From Planctomycetota bacterium (GTDB lineage Bacteria > Planctomycetota > UBA1135 > GCA-002686595), in contig JADJQU010000003.1 in the NCBI GenBank assembly GCA_016712565.1, positions 310,001 through 374,000 of the forward strand: DNA of 64,000 nucleotides. Reading direction: 5' to 3'. The notes under the pieces are model-generated. The model saw nothing but the letters and a program-made list of their open reading frames with translations. It was not told the origin of the DNA and searched no databases. Made by a program: the position numbers and the translations under genes. Shown one piece after another: positions 1 through 9,630 of this stretch. Numbering within the stretch: position 1 is the stretch's first letter; each line of letters opens with the position of its first letter.

Positions 1-1602
1 GCTCAAGGTGCTGGAGCTCTTCGACGCCCATCCCGGCGCCAGGGATCTCTACGCGCGGCGATTCCAACAGGTCATGGTGGACGAGTACCAGGACACCAAC
101 CGCGTCCAGTACCTGTTGATGCGCCACCTGGCGGGTTTTCACGGCAACCTCGGCGTCTGCGGCGATCCCGACCAGTCGATCTACGGCTGGCGCGGCGCGG
201 ACGTGCGCAACATCCTCGACTTCGAGCAGGATTTTCCCGGTGCGGTGGTCGTGCGCCTGGAGCAGAACTACCGCTCCAGCCAGACCATCCTCGACGCGGC
301 CCAGGCCCTGATCCGCCACAACCTGCAGCGCAAGGAGAAGGCCCTGTGGTCGGAGCGCGGCGCCGGCGAGAAGCTCGTGCTCCTGGAATGCGCCGACGAG
401 GAGGACGAGGGCCGGGAGATCGCCGCCCGCATCCGCGAACTCGCCCGCGGCGGCGTGGGATTCGACAAGGTCGCGGTGTTCTACCGCGTCAACTTCATGC
501 AGCGCGCCATCGAGCGCGCCCTGCGGCTCTCGCAGATTCCCTACCAGATCGTGGCCGGCACGGAGTTCTACCAGCGGCGCGAGGTCAGGACCTGGTGGCC
601 TGGCTCAAGCTCCTGGTGAACCCCAGCGACGCCGAAGCCGCCCGTCGCGCCCTGCAGGCGCCCTCGCGGGGGATCGGGGACAAGTCGGTGGAGCTCCTGG
701 AGCGCTTCGCCCTCGACCGGCGCATCAGTTGGATCGCCGCGGCGGCCTCGCCCGAGCTGCGCTCCCAGCTGCGCGGCAAGGCCAAGGCCGGCCTGGAGGC
801 ATTCTCCGGGGCCCTGGCCCATCTTGCCGACGTGGCGCGGGCCGAGAGCGCTTCTCCCTCGGCCCTGGTGCTGACGCGCGTGATCGAGGAGATCGACTAC
901 TACCGCTGGCTCGACCAGTCGGCCGAGCCCGGGGAGCTGGACCGCGCCGCGAACGTCGAGGAACTGGTCACCTACGCGGCGGAATACGACGCGGCCTTCC
1001 CCGAGGGCGGCCTGCGCGGATTCCTGCAGGACATCGCGCTCGTGAGCGACTCCGATGCCTACGCCGAAGGCGAGGCCAAGGTGACGATGATGACCCTGCA
1101 CGCGGCCAAGGGCCTGGAGTTCCCCTGCGTTTTCATCGCCGGCCTGGAAGAGGAGCTCTTGCCCCACGCCCGAGCCCTGCTGGAGTCCCAGGACCCCAAC
1201 CTGGGCGTGGAGGAGGAGCGGCGGCTGTTCTACGTGGGCATCACGCGCGCCCAGGAACGCCTGTTCCTTTCCCGCGCCCAGGTGCGCCGACACTTCGGCC
1301 AGCAGAACTTCACCTCGCCCTCGCGTTTCCTGGCGGAACTGCCCCAGGAATTGATCGCCGGTTTCGAACCCGACGCCGACGAGGAAGAGATGCTGGGCCG
1401 CTTCGACGCCGCCGAGGAGGCCCGCATTGAATTCAAGTGCGGCGACGTGGTCCAACACGGCGAATTCGGCCGCGGACAGGTGCTGCGGCTCTCCGGTTCG
1501 GGCGCCAACGCCCGCGCCACGGTGCACTTCGACCGCGTGGGCGAAAAGACGCTGCTGCTCGTGTACGCCAAGCTGGTGAAGCTTGGGGAGCGCAAGCGAT
1601 GA
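1..1602 (+). pseudogene. UvrD/PcrA-type ATP-dependent DNA helicase, 5' partial, frameshifted
   Basis: Superfamily 1A 3'-5' DNA helicase of the kind that acts in nucleotide-excision and mismatch repair. The left edge cuts off the N-terminal Walker A half. Visible motifs are Walker B DEYQDTN (about nt 80-100), motif III GDPDQSIYGWRGA, motif IV LEQNYRSSQTIL, motif V MTLHAAKGLEF and motif VI RRLFYVGITRAQERL. The C-terminal beta-rich tail (GDVVQHGEFGRGQVLRL) is typical of PcrA/UvrD. The frame changes at nt 587-591: the text reads gtcaggacctgg, and one extra G (gtcagggacctgg) would join REVR to DLVAWLKLL. The gene is therefore broken as given, probably by a missing base. Its stop overlaps the next start (ATGA, 1599-1602). 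Family is certain; uvrD versus pcrA is not decided. Confidence 0.9.
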
Positions 1603-2549
1603 GCTCCGGGACGCCCGCCGAGTCGCTGCGCGAACGCCTCGGGGCCCTGCTGAACGAAGCGCGCGCCGCGGGCCTCCTGGAGGAGCTGCGGCCGGAACTG
1701 GAGGCCGCGCTGCGGGCCGGGGCTCCCGATGCGCTCGATCCGCGCACCTCCGTGGACACCTCCGGAGACTCGGGCAGCGTGCCCATGCGCTACGGCATGG
1801 TGGGCGCGAGCCCGGCCATGAACCAGGTCTTCGCGCTGCTGGACCGGGTGGTGGCCAGTCAGGTGGCGGTGCTGATCCAGGGCGAGACCGGCACCGGCAA
1901 GGAACTGGTGGCCAAGGCCCTGCACGAATACGGCCCGCGCAAGTCGAAGCCCTTCCTGGCCGAGAACTGCGCGGCGGTGCCAGCGGATCTCCTGGAGAGC
2001 GAGCTGTTCGGGCACAAGAAGGGCTCCTTCACCGGCGCCATCGCCGACCGGGCCGGGCACTTCGCGGCGGCCAACGGCGGCACCGTATTCCTGGACGAGA
2101 TCGGCGACATGCCGGTCGCCATGCAGGCCAAGCTGCTGCGAGTCCTGCAGGAGGGCGAAGTGCGCCCCGTGGGCTCCAACAAGGTGATCCACGTGGACGT
2201 GCGCATCGTCGCCGCCACCAACCGGGACCTGCGCGCCATGTGCCGCGCGGGGACCTTCCGCGAGGACCTGTACTTCCGCCTGGCGGTGGTCACCGTGCAC
2301 CTGCCGCCCCTGCGCGAGCGCAAGGGCGACATCCCGCACCTGGTGCGCTTCCTGATGCAGACCATCGGCAAGGAGATGGGCCGCACGACCACCATCAACG
2401 GGGAGGCCCTGGCCGCCCTGGAGTGCTGGCGCTGGCCGGGCAACGTGCGCGAGCTGGACAACGAGATCCGCCGGGCCATGGCCCTTTCCAGCGGACCGAT
2501 CGGGCTGGCGGAGCTGTCCGAGGCCGTGCGCGCCGCCGCCAAGGGCTAG
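1599..2549 (+). CDS. Sigma-54-interacting AAA+ activator lacking a DNA-binding domain
   Basis: A 316-residue protein that is almost only the sigma-54 activation domain, which remodels sigma-54 RNA polymerase by ATP hydrolysis. Walker A GETGTGKE is at residues 95-102, the sigma-54 contact loop reads GSFTGA (142-147) instead of the usual GAFTGA, Walker B is GTVFLDEIGD (161-170), and the arginine-finger region FREDLYFRL follows. The first ~65 residues match no receiver, PAS or GAF domain I recognise. The chain ends soon after the AAA+ lid (WPGNVRELDNE), so the usual Fis-type helix-turn-helix is absent. The ATG overlaps the helicase stop by 4 nt, so translation is coupled. It could act from solution or through a partner. 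Family is sure, targets unknown. Confidence 0.88.
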   Translation: MSSGTPAESLRERLGALLNEARAAGLLEELRPELEAALRAGAPDALDPRTSVDTSGDSGSVPMRYGMVGASPAMNQVFALLDRVVASQVAVLIQGETGTGKELVAKALHEYGPRKSKPFLAENCAAVPADLLESELFGHKKGSFTGAIADRAGHFAAANGGTVFLDEIGDMPVAMQAKLLRVLQEGEVRPVGSNKVIHVDVRIVAATNRDLRAMCRAGTFREDLYFRLAVVTVHLPPLRERKGDIPHLVRFLMQTIGKEMGRTTTINGEALAALECWRWPGNVRELDNEIRRAMALSSGPIGLAELSEAVRAAAKG

Positions 2550-2573
2550 CCCCCCCTGCGAGGTGCGGGGGGC
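2549..2573 (+). terminator. Possible stem-loop directly after the AAA+ activator gene
   Basis: Seven base pairs (GCCCCCC with GGGGGGC) around an 11-nt loop start at the last base of the stop codon of the activator gene. No T-run follows, so intrinsic termination is only a possibility. Confidence 0.3.
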
Positions 2574-2657
2574 GACCGGGCCAGGCGCGGTTCGGGCCAG
2601 GCCCCGTGCCCGGCCGCGGCCTTCATCGACTCTTGATCCCGCACCCATGGACGCTCC

Positions 2658-4016
2658 ATGGGGCCGGGGCAACCTGCGGCGGTGAGCACCGTCCAGGATC
2701 CCCGTCGCGCCACCGCGTGCGCGCTTTCCACGCCCTTGGAGTCCCGTTTCCAGAGGGCCCGCGCCGCACTCGGGCTCGCGCTGCTGTGCCTGTGGGCCTT
2801 TGCCTGCGATCGCACCGCGGAGGGGCGAGGCCCCGATTCGCTTCCGGGGGCCGCGACCGCGGCCGCCCCGGCCCCGAGCGCGCAGGCACGCGCCGCCCTG
2901 CCCTGGCTCGAGGCCGCCCTGGGCGCGGCCGGGAGTCTGCCCGCGGAGCCCCATCGCAAGACCCGCGCGCGCCTGCAGGAGGACGTGGTGCGCGCCGCCA
3001 TCGAGCTCGACCTTCCCGCGGAGGCCTTGGACTGGTCCCAGCGGATCGAGGGTTGGCGGCGCGGCGCGGTGCTGGCGGAACTGGCGGCCCACGAGGCCCG
3101 GGCGGAGAGGCGCGACGGAGCCCAGCGCATCGTGGAGCTCGCGCGCCAGGAAGAGGCGCGCGCGGAGCAGGCGGGCCTTGCGGACCCCTCCGCCCAGACC
3201 TGGCAGCGCGAGCGGGTTCGCGCCCGCATCGCGGAGGCGGGTCTGGCACTGGGCAACGGAGCCCTGGCGGAGGAATACGGCGCGGGACTTGGGGAGGCCG
3301 AGGCGGCCCTGCTGGCCGGCCAGCGCGCCCGATCCCTGGACGCCGAGGGTTTCCAGGCCGAACTCGAGCAACTGGACGCGGAAATCGCCACGAAGAGCTT
3401 CGATCGGGCCCGCGGCGCATTGGAGTCCCTGATCGTGCTGCAAGAGCGATTCGGGGCCCTGCCCGAGCGCCGCGCGCTGCTCGAGCAACGCCTGGAGCAG
3501 GCCTGGAAGTGCGTGCCCGCCATGGTGCAGATCGACAGCCTGGCCCGACTGGCCCAGGTGGAGCTGTCGCGCGGGGATCGGGACGCGGCGCGGGTCAGGA
3601 TCGAGGCCGCCCAAGCGGCCCTGGGGCAGAGCGTCTGGACCCCGGAGAATCGCGTGCCCCGGGAGGCGCGGCTCGCGGAGCTGTGGTTCGGGGTGGGGGA
3701 AGTGGAGCGCGCCGGGCGCGAGCTGGAGCAGGCGCTGGCGCGCTTCGAGGAGCAGCGCTCGCAAGTGGTCGACATCTATCGCGCCGGGGTGCTGCGGCCC
3801 CTGGCGGAGGGCTGGCTCGCCCTGGGCGAACGGACGCGGGCACGGGCGCTGTACCTGCGCACCCTGGAGGAAGGCCTCGGCAATCCCAACTCGCGGCCGC
3901 GGGCCGAGGACCTGGTCGCCACCGCGGTGTCGCTCGCGGTCCACGGCTACGGCGACGACGCGGAGCTCCTGGCGCGGCTGCGCCACGCCATCGAAGGGCT
4001 GGGCGATCCGTGGTGA
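2658..4016 (+). CDS. Exported alpha-helical repeat protein, possible lipoprotein
   Basis: A 452-residue protein of unknown function. A basic N-terminal stretch is followed by a hydrophobic segment at about residues 36-49 ending in WAFAC, with Cys at 50. That could be a lipobox, but it is a weak one and the signal is unusually far from the start, so a later start is possible. The rest is Ala/Glu/Arg-rich and helical, with TPR-like helix pairs (for example LAELWFGVGEVERAGRELEQALARF near the C-terminus). It lies alone between the activator gene and the TonB receptor. No catalytic motif is visible. The role may be as a scaffold or a periplasmic protein-protein contact, but that is inference only. 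Confidence 0.7.
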   Translation: MGPGQPAAVSTVQDPRRATACALSTPLESRFQRARAALGLALLCLWAFACDRTAEGRGPDSLPGAATAAAPAPSAQARAALPWLEAALGAAGSLPAEPHRKTRARLQEDVVRAAIELDLPAEALDWSQRIEGWRRGAVLAELAAHEARAERRDGAQRIVELARQEEARAEQAGLADPSAQTWQRERVRARIAEAGLALGNGALAEEYGAGLGEAEAALLAGQRARSLDAEGFQAELEQLDAEIATKSFDRARGALESLIVLQERFGALPERRALLEQRLEQAWKCVPAMVQIDSLARLAQVELSRGDRDAARVRIEAAQAALGQSVWTPENRVPREARLAELWFGVGEVERAGRELEQALARFEEQRSQVVDIYRAGVLRPLAEGWLALGERTRARALYLRTLEEGLGNPNSRPRAEDLVATAVSLAVHGYGDDAELLARLRHAIEGLGDPW

Positions 4017-4110
4017 GCGCCGGAGGTTCCTTGCTCTCGCATTCACGCAAGTCCCATCCCGCGTTCACGGCATCATCACACAGCGTCCCTAACTTCCCGC
4101 TTCGACAATC

Positions 4111-7100
4111 GTGGACAAGCGGGAAGACAAGCGAACAGCCTGGATTGTGAAAGGCACCGCCAAGGGCCGGGGCCTGTGGTGCCTGGCTTTGGGCTCCGCG
4201 CTGCTCCTGGGACTGCGACCGGGAGGGGAAGCGGGCGCCCTGGCCCAGGACCAGGCGCCGGGCTCGATCCGGGGCGTGGTCACGGACAAGGACTTCGACG
4301 TGGCCCTCGCCGCGGCGCGCATCACGGCCGTGGAAGCCGGCAAGGACGTCCTGACCACCGAACAGGGCACCTATGTGTTTCCCGCGCTGCCGCCGGGGCG
4401 GTACACGCTGGTGTTCTTCAAGGACGGCTACGTGCGGCAGGTGAAGAGCGACGTCCTGGTCAGCTCCGGACGCCTGACCGACGTGGACGTGGCCCTGGAG
4501 GGCGAGTTCACGGAGATGGACGAGTTCGTCGTCCAGGACATCCTGACCCTCGATGCGGGCACCGAAGCGGCGCTCCTGCGCATGCGCTTCGACAGTCCGG
4601 CCCTGATGGACTCGATCGGCTCGGACCTGATGAGCAGGGCCGGTGCCTCCGACGCCGCGGGAGCCCTGCGTCTCGTCTCCGGCGCCTCGATCCAGGACGG
4701 CAAGTACGCGGTGATCCGCGGTCTGCCCGATCGCTACGTCAGCTCCCAGATGAACGGGGTGCGCCTGCCCACCGCGGACGAGGACAAGCGGGCCGTGGAA
4801 CTCGACCAGTACCCCGCGGTCGTGATCCAGAGCATCCAGGTGAGCAAGACCTTCACTCCGGACCAGCAGGGGGACGCCTCCGGCGGCGCCGTGGACCTGC
4901 GGCTCAAGGGCATTCCCGATGAGTCGGTGCTGGAGATCAAGACCCAGCTTGGTGGCAACTCGCAGACCAGCGGCCGGTCCGACTTCCTGAGCTACAAGGG
5001 CGGCGGGCTCGACACCTGGGGCTACGACGAGAGCGGCCGCGACATCCAGTACCAGAACCTGGGCTCCAACTGGGAAGGGGCCGCGGGCGTGTCGCGCACG
5101 GATGCCCCCACGGACTACAAGTGGTCGATCACCGGCGCGAAGAAATTCCTGCTGGACGACGGCTTCAAGCTCGGCGCCCTGGCGAGCTTCTACTACGAGC
5201 GCGACAGCTCCTCCTACGACAACGGCGTCGACGACACGTACTGGGTCGAGACGCCCGGCGGCCCGATGGTCCCCAAGACCAGCCAGGGCACGCCCTCCCA
5301 GGGGGACTTCAAGACCTCGCTGTTCGACACCGAGCGCAGTTCCCAATCGGTCCAGTGGGGGGCCCTGGCCGCCCTGGGCATCGAGTCCGAGCACCATGCG
5401 CTCACGCTGACCTACCTGACCACGCGCTCGGCCGAGGACCAGGCCACCCTGGCCCAGGACACGCGCGGCAAGGCCTACTTCTTCCCGGGCTACGACCCGA
5501 ACAACCCCACCGGCACGGGCAACGAGCCGGGGAACCTCAACGCCGCGCCCTACCTGAGGCTGGAGACGCTCGAATACACCGAGCGCAGCACCAGCACCCT
5601 GCAACTCGCCGGCAGCCACCGCCTGGTCCTCGAGGACTTCGTGGTGGGAGAGAGCCTGCGCTTCCGTGCTCCCGAGATCGACTGGACCCTCTCGAAGAGC
5701 TCGGCCGACATGCGCCAGCCCGACAAGCGCCAGTTCGGGTCCCTATTCCTGCCTCAGTCCTTCAATCCGGGCGTGCCGCCCTTCATTCCGCCCTTCACCA
5801 CGCCGTCCACCTGGTTTCCGTACAAGCCCTCGGCCAACTTCAACCTGGGCAATTTCCAGCGCATCTGGAAATGGGTCGGCGAGGACAGCGAGCAGGCCTC
5901 GCTCAACGTCAAGGCGCCCTTCGAACAGTGGCAGGGCCGCGAGGGCTACCTCAAGGTCGGCGTGTTCCACGACGACCTGACGCGCAAGTTCGATCAGGAC
6001 ACCTTCAGCAACTTCGGCGATGCCGGAGCCTTCTTCCTGGGCGATTTCGACGAGTTCTGGAGCTCCCAGTTCCCCTTCGAGAACCACCCGATCACCGCCT
6101 CGGACTTCGACGTGGACTACGACGGCCGGCAGCGCATCTCCGCCGGCTACTCGATGGTGGACCTGCCGCTGGCCGAGGGCCTCAAGGCCATCGGGGGCGC
6201 GCGCCTGGAGCGCACCGAAGTCAGCGTGGTCAACACGGCGGAGGCGAGTGCGCTGTGGTTCCCGGTGGGGGCCTCCGCGCCGCAGACCCTCGGGCCGGGC
6301 GAAGCCGACGTGAACTTCGAGCAGTCCGACCTGCTGCCCTCCCTGGGCTTCGAGTACCAGCCGCTCGAACCGCTGACGCTGCGCGCCGCCTTCAGCCAGA
6401 CCCTGGCGCGCCAGACCTTCAAGGAGCTGACGCCGATCCTGCAGCAGGAGTACGCCGGCGGCCCGGTGTTCATCGGCGAGCCCACGCTCGACATGAGCGA
6501 GCTGCAGAACTACGACCTGCGGGCCGATTGGACGCCCTACGAGGGCGGGCTGATCTCGCTGTCCTGGTTCAAGAAGGACATCGACGGCCCGATCGAGTAC
6601 ATCCAGGTTCCGCTGGACTTCACCTTCACGACGCCGCGCAACTATCCCCACGGGGAGTTGTCGGGCTATGAGCTGGAGTTGCGGCAACAGGGAGAGCAGC
6701 TCTGGGGGCCGCTGGTGGGCCTGTCCTTGGGCGCCAATGGGACGTTGATCGACGCCACGGTCGACCTGCCGGCGAGCGAGATCGCCGCCTTCAACGCGCC
6801 CAACATCCAGGCGCCCATCAAGTCCCGCGACATGACCAATGCGCCGGATTACCTGGTCAATTTCTTCCTGACCTACGACATCGAACGCACGGGCACGCAG
6901 TTCTCGGTGTTCTACACCCTGCAGGGCGACACCCTGGTGGCGGGCGCCGGCACGGGCCAATCGAACAACTTCTTCGTGCCCAGCGTCTACGCCTCGAGCT
7001 TCGACACGCTCAACGTCACGGTCGCCCAGAAGCTCGGCAAGTACTTCAAGCTGCAGTTCCAGGCCAAGAACCTCACCGATCCGGAGATCGAGGAGGTCTA

Positions 7101-7194
7101 TCGCTCGAAGTACATCGGCGACGACGTGCAGAAAACCTCCTACCAGAAGGGCATCGACTACTCGATCGCCCTGACCGCCAAGCTCTCCTTCTGA
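4111..7194 (+). CDS. TonB-dependent outer-membrane receptor with N-terminal carboxypeptidase-regulatory-like domain
   Basis: A 1027-residue protein with a GTG start. A signal peptide (hydrophobic CLALGSALLLGL) precedes a CarboxypepD_reg-like beta domain (GSIRGVVTDKDFDVALAAA ... PPGRYTLVFFKDGY). Then come a plug domain (SDLMSRAGASDAAGALRLVSG ... YAVIRGLPDRYVSSQMNGV ... DASGGAVDLRLK) and a long barrel with aromatic strand ends. The last residues, ALTAKLSF, end in Phe as in outer-membrane barrels. The substrate cannot be read from sequence. ExbB, ExbD and TonB genes follow within 3 kb on the same strand, so import across the outer membrane is presumably energised by those neighbours. The domain order resembles receptors that carry an extra N-terminal module (Oar/SusC-like). 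High confidence in family, none in ligand. Confidence 0.93.
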   Translation: MDKREDKRTAWIVKGTAKGRGLWCLALGSALLLGLRPGGEAGALAQDQAPGSIRGVVTDKDFDVALAAARITAVEAGKDVLTTEQGTYVFPALPPGRYTLVFFKDGYVRQVKSDVLVSSGRLTDVDVALEGEFTEMDEFVVQDILTLDAGTEAALLRMRFDSPALMDSIGSDLMSRAGASDAAGALRLVSGASIQDGKYAVIRGLPDRYVSSQMNGVRLPTADEDKRAVELDQYPAVVIQSIQVSKTFTPDQQGDASGGAVDLRLKGIPDESVLEIKTQLGGNSQTSGRSDFLSYKGGGLDTWGYDESGRDIQYQNLGSNWEGAAGVSRTDAPTDYKWSITGAKKFLLDDGFKLGALASFYYERDSSSYDNGVDDTYWVETPGGPMVPKTSQGTPSQGDFKTSLFDTERSSQSVQWGALAALGIESEHHALTLTYLTTRSAEDQATLAQDTRGKAYFFPGYDPNNPTGTGNEPGNLNAAPYLRLETLEYTERSTSTLQLAGSHRLVLEDFVVGESLRFRAPEIDWTLSKSSADMRQPDKRQFGSLFLPQSFNPGVPPFIPPFTTPSTWFPYKPSANFNLGNFQRIWKWVGEDSEQASLNVKAPFEQWQGREGYLKVGVFHDDLTRKFDQDTFSNFGDAGAFFLGDFDEFWSSQFPFENHPITASDFDVDYDGRQRISAGYSMVDLPLAEGLKAIGGARLERTEVSVVNTAEASALWFPVGASAPQTLGPGEADVNFEQSDLLPSLGFEYQPLEPLTLRAAFSQTLARQTFKELTPILQQEYAGGPVFIGEPTLDMSELQNYDLRADWTPYEGGLISLSWFKKDIDGPIEYIQVPLDFTFTTPRNYPHGELSGYELELRQQGEQLWGPLVGLSLGANGTLIDATVDLPASEIAAFNAPNIQAPIKSRDMTNAPDYLVNFFLTYDIERTGTQFSVFYTLQGDTLVAGAGTGQSNNFFVPSVYASSFDTLNVTVAQKLGKYFKLQFQAKNLTDPEIEEVYRSKYIGDDVQKTSYQKGIDYSIALTAKLSF

Positions 7195-7218
7195 TCCACG
7201 GCTGGAAGAACCCGATCC

Positions 7219-8085
7219 ATGCGAAACTTCAATCATCACCCTGGGCACCCAACCCGCAATGGAAGGGCCGGCACCCTGTGGTTGGCCGCTTGCTCCTCCG
7301 TGCTGGCGGGCGCCTTCCCCCTGGGCCGGACCCTGGCCGCTGATCCCACGGGGCAGAAGCCCGCGAGCGGGGGCGACAGGCAGGCGACTCCCCAGGTGGC
7401 GCTGGAGGAGACCCGCATGGCCCTGGCCAAGTGGATCGAGACCCAGCAGATCATCTCCCGCGAGGAGCTGGAGTGGCAGCAGGGTCGCGAGATCCTGGTC
7501 GGCCGCCTGGAACTGGTGAAGCAGGAGATCGCCCTCCTGGAAGCCAAGCTCGGCGAGGCGACGAGCGCCCTCGCCAAGGGCGAGGAGAAGCGCGCGGCGC
7601 TGGCCGCCACGGACCAGGAGCTCGCCGGGCAACAGGCGCGCCTCGCCCTGGCGGCCACGGGCTTGGAAGACCGGGTCAAGTTCCTGCTGGGTTCCCTGCC
7701 CGGGCCCCTGCGCGAGAAGCTCGCGCCGCTCGCGGGACGGATGCCCGAGAAGCCCGCCGAAACCAAGGTCAGCGCCGCGGAGCGCTTCCAGAACGTGATC
7801 GGGATCCTGAACGAGATCGACAAGGCGAACAGCGAAATCTCCGTCGCCTACGAGGTGCGCACGCTCTCCAACGGCAAGCGCTCCGAGGTCCAGGCCCTCT
7901 ACGTGGGCCTGGGGCAGGCCTACTACGTCAGCGCCAGCGGCGAGGCGGGCATCGGCCGGCCCGCCAGCGACGGCTGGGCCTGGGAGCAGGCCGACGCCCT
8001 GGGTGACGACGTGCGTCGCGCCCTCGAGATCTTCCAAGGCAAGCACACTCCGGCCTTCGTGCCGTTGCCCGCGAGAATCCAATGA
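7219..8085 (+). CDS. DUF3450-family periplasmic coiled-coil protein of a TonB system
   Basis: A 288-residue protein with a signal peptide (LWLAACSSVLAGAFPLGRTLAA). A long helical coiled coil (about 60-150) is followed by a small C-terminal domain (GKRSEVQALYVGLGQAYYV). This matches DUF3450 proteins, which in Vibrio and relatives sit directly before ttpC-exbB-exbD-tonB. It begins 24 nt after the receptor stop and its stop overlaps the next ATG (8082). The likely role is a periplasmic component that couples the ExbB complex to TonB. That is inferred from gene order, not from motifs. Confidence 0.8.
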   Translation: MRNFNHHPGHPTRNGRAGTLWLAACSSVLAGAFPLGRTLAADPTGQKPASGGDRQATPQVALEETRMALAKWIETQQIISREELEWQQGREILVGRLELVKQEIALLEAKLGEATSALAKGEEKRAALAATDQELAGQQARLALAATGLEDRVKFLLGSLPGPLREKLAPLAGRMPEKPAETKVSAAERFQNVIGILNEIDKANSEISVAYEVRTLSNGKRSEVQALYVGLGQAYYVSASGEAGIGRPASDGWAWEQADALGDDVRRALEIFQGKHTPAFVPLPARIQ

Positions 8086-9629
8086 AGTTTCTTCTCCATG
8101 CATTGACCCTGCTCGTCCTCGCCGCCGGCAGCCACGCGTTCGCGCTGCAGGACCCGGGCGCCGCAGCGGGCCCCGAGTCCCGTCTGGGCGATCTGTCCCA
8201 CTCGGCCCGCGAGGAACTGGAGCGCAGTACCCAGGCGCTCGCCGAACTGCGCGAGCGCATCGCCAAGGAGAAGCTGCCCCTGGCCCAGGAGCTCACCGCG
8301 GCCGAGGAGACCCTCACGCGCCTGCGTCGCCAGCACGAGAGCCTGACGCGCCAGGTGGACCAGGCCAGTCTCGATGCGCCGGCCCTCGAGCGCGCCATCA
8401 AGTCGCGCCAGGACGAGCTGTCCTACCTGAGCGGCCTGCTCGACGAGTACGCGCGCTCGGTGGAGAGCCGACTCAACGTCTGCGAGCAGCAGTCCTTCGG
8501 CGGCTCCGTGGCGCGGGCCAAGCAGATCAGCAGCGACCCGTCCCTGGATGCCGCCTCGCGCTTCGAGCAACAGCTGGAATTCGTGGGCTTCAGCGTGCAA
8601 CGCCTGTACGACGCCCTGGGGGGCGAGCGCTTCCCCGGCGTGGGCGTGGACCTCCAGGGGTCGGTGCTCAACGGCACGTTCGTCCTGATGGGGCCCGTGG
8701 CGCTGTTCCGCGCGGCGGGCGGCGGCATCGCGGGCCTCGTGGTGCCCCAGACCGGTTCGGACAAACCCCTGATCCGGCCCCTGGAGGGCGCGGCCCAGGC
8801 GGGCATCGCGGCCCTGGTGGACGGGGGTGAGGGCTTCCTGCCCCTGGACCCGTCGCGCGGCGGCGCGCTCAAGGCCCTGGTGCAGAAGACCAACCTGCTG
8901 CACATCTTCGAGAAGGGCGGCCCGATCATGTGGCCGCTGCTGATCGCCTCGATCCTGGCCCTGGGCACGGTGATCGAGCGACTGGTCTTCCTGTTGCGGG
9001 AGAACCTGAAGCGCGACCCGGCGGCCCTGGAGAGCTTCTTCGCCGCCGTGGCCCGCGGCGACCTGGAGGAGGCCGCCCGCAGGGGGAACGAATCCAAGTT
9101 CTACCTGGTGCGCGCACTGGCCTATGCCCTGGGACACCGCGAGCAGTCGCTGGCCAACGCGCTGTTCTTCGCCCAGGCCCAGGAGATGAAGCGCTACCGG
9201 CGCGGCATCTCGATCCTCGACACCGTGATCACCCTGGCGCCGCTGCTCGGATTGCTGGGCACGGTGACCGGCATGATGAGTTCATTCTCGCTGATCGGCG
9301 GGGAGCTCAGCGCCCCCGGCGCGATCACGGGCGGCATCGCGGAGGCCCTGATCGCCACGGCCTTCGGCCTGGGCATCGCCATCACGGCCTTGATCCCCTT
9401 CAACTACCTCAACACCAAGATGGAGGTGGCCGCGGGCGAGATCGAATCGGCGGCCACGCAGCTCGAGATCCTGGTCCAGCCGCACCTGGTCGAGGTCAAG
9501 CCCGCCGGGCCCTCCAGCCGCTCGGGCGAGCGTCACGACCCGCGCCAGGCCGGCGAGAAGCACGCGGACTCCAAGGCCGGAGAAGCCCGCAGCACACATC
9601 AGAAGGGCGCCGGCGGCGCGAGGGTCTGA
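8082..9629 (+). CDS. TtpC-like MotA/TolQ/ExbB proton-channel protein with long periplasmic N-terminal domain
   Basis: A 515-residue protein, far longer than classical ExbB (~240). It has a signal peptide (HALTLLVLAAGSHAFA), a periplasmic coiled coil (about 40-115) and a globular part to about 280. The ExbB channel core follows: TM1 at about 286-312 (IMWPLLIASILALGTVIERLVFLL), a cytoplasmic loop, TM2 at about 381-405 (ITLAPLLGLLGTVTGMMSSF) and TM3 (EALIATAFGLGIAITALIPF). In Vibrio-type TonB2 systems TtpC and ExbB are separate genes. Here only one such gene lies between DUF3450 and ExbD, so it probably serves both roles. The C-terminal tail is charged and low-complexity. Confidence 0.9.
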   Translation: MKFLLHALTLLVLAAGSHAFALQDPGAAAGPESRLGDLSHSAREELERSTQALAELRERIAKEKLPLAQELTAAEETLTRLRRQHESLTRQVDQASLDAPALERAIKSRQDELSYLSGLLDEYARSVESRLNVCEQQSFGGSVARAKQISSDPSLDAASRFEQQLEFVGFSVQRLYDALGGERFPGVGVDLQGSVLNGTFVLMGPVALFRAAGGGIAGLVVPQTGSDKPLIRPLEGAAQAGIAALVDGGEGFLPLDPSRGGALKALVQKTNLLHIFEKGGPIMWPLLIASILALGTVIERLVFLLRENLKRDPAALESFFAAVARGDLEEAARRGNESKFYLVRALAYALGHREQSLANALFFAQAQEMKRYRRGISILDTVITLAPLLGLLGTVTGMMSSFSLIGGELSAPGAITGGIAEALIATAFGLGIAITALIPFNYLNTKMEVAAGEIESAATQLEILVQPHLVEVKPAGPSSRSGERHDPRQAGEKHADSKAGEARSTHQKGAGGARV

Positions 9630-9630
9630 C

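Noticed and set aside
1230..4046. Minus-strand open frame of 938 codons
   Set aside because: It is antisense to the helicase, sigma-54 activator and helical-protein genes and has no homology-like motifs.
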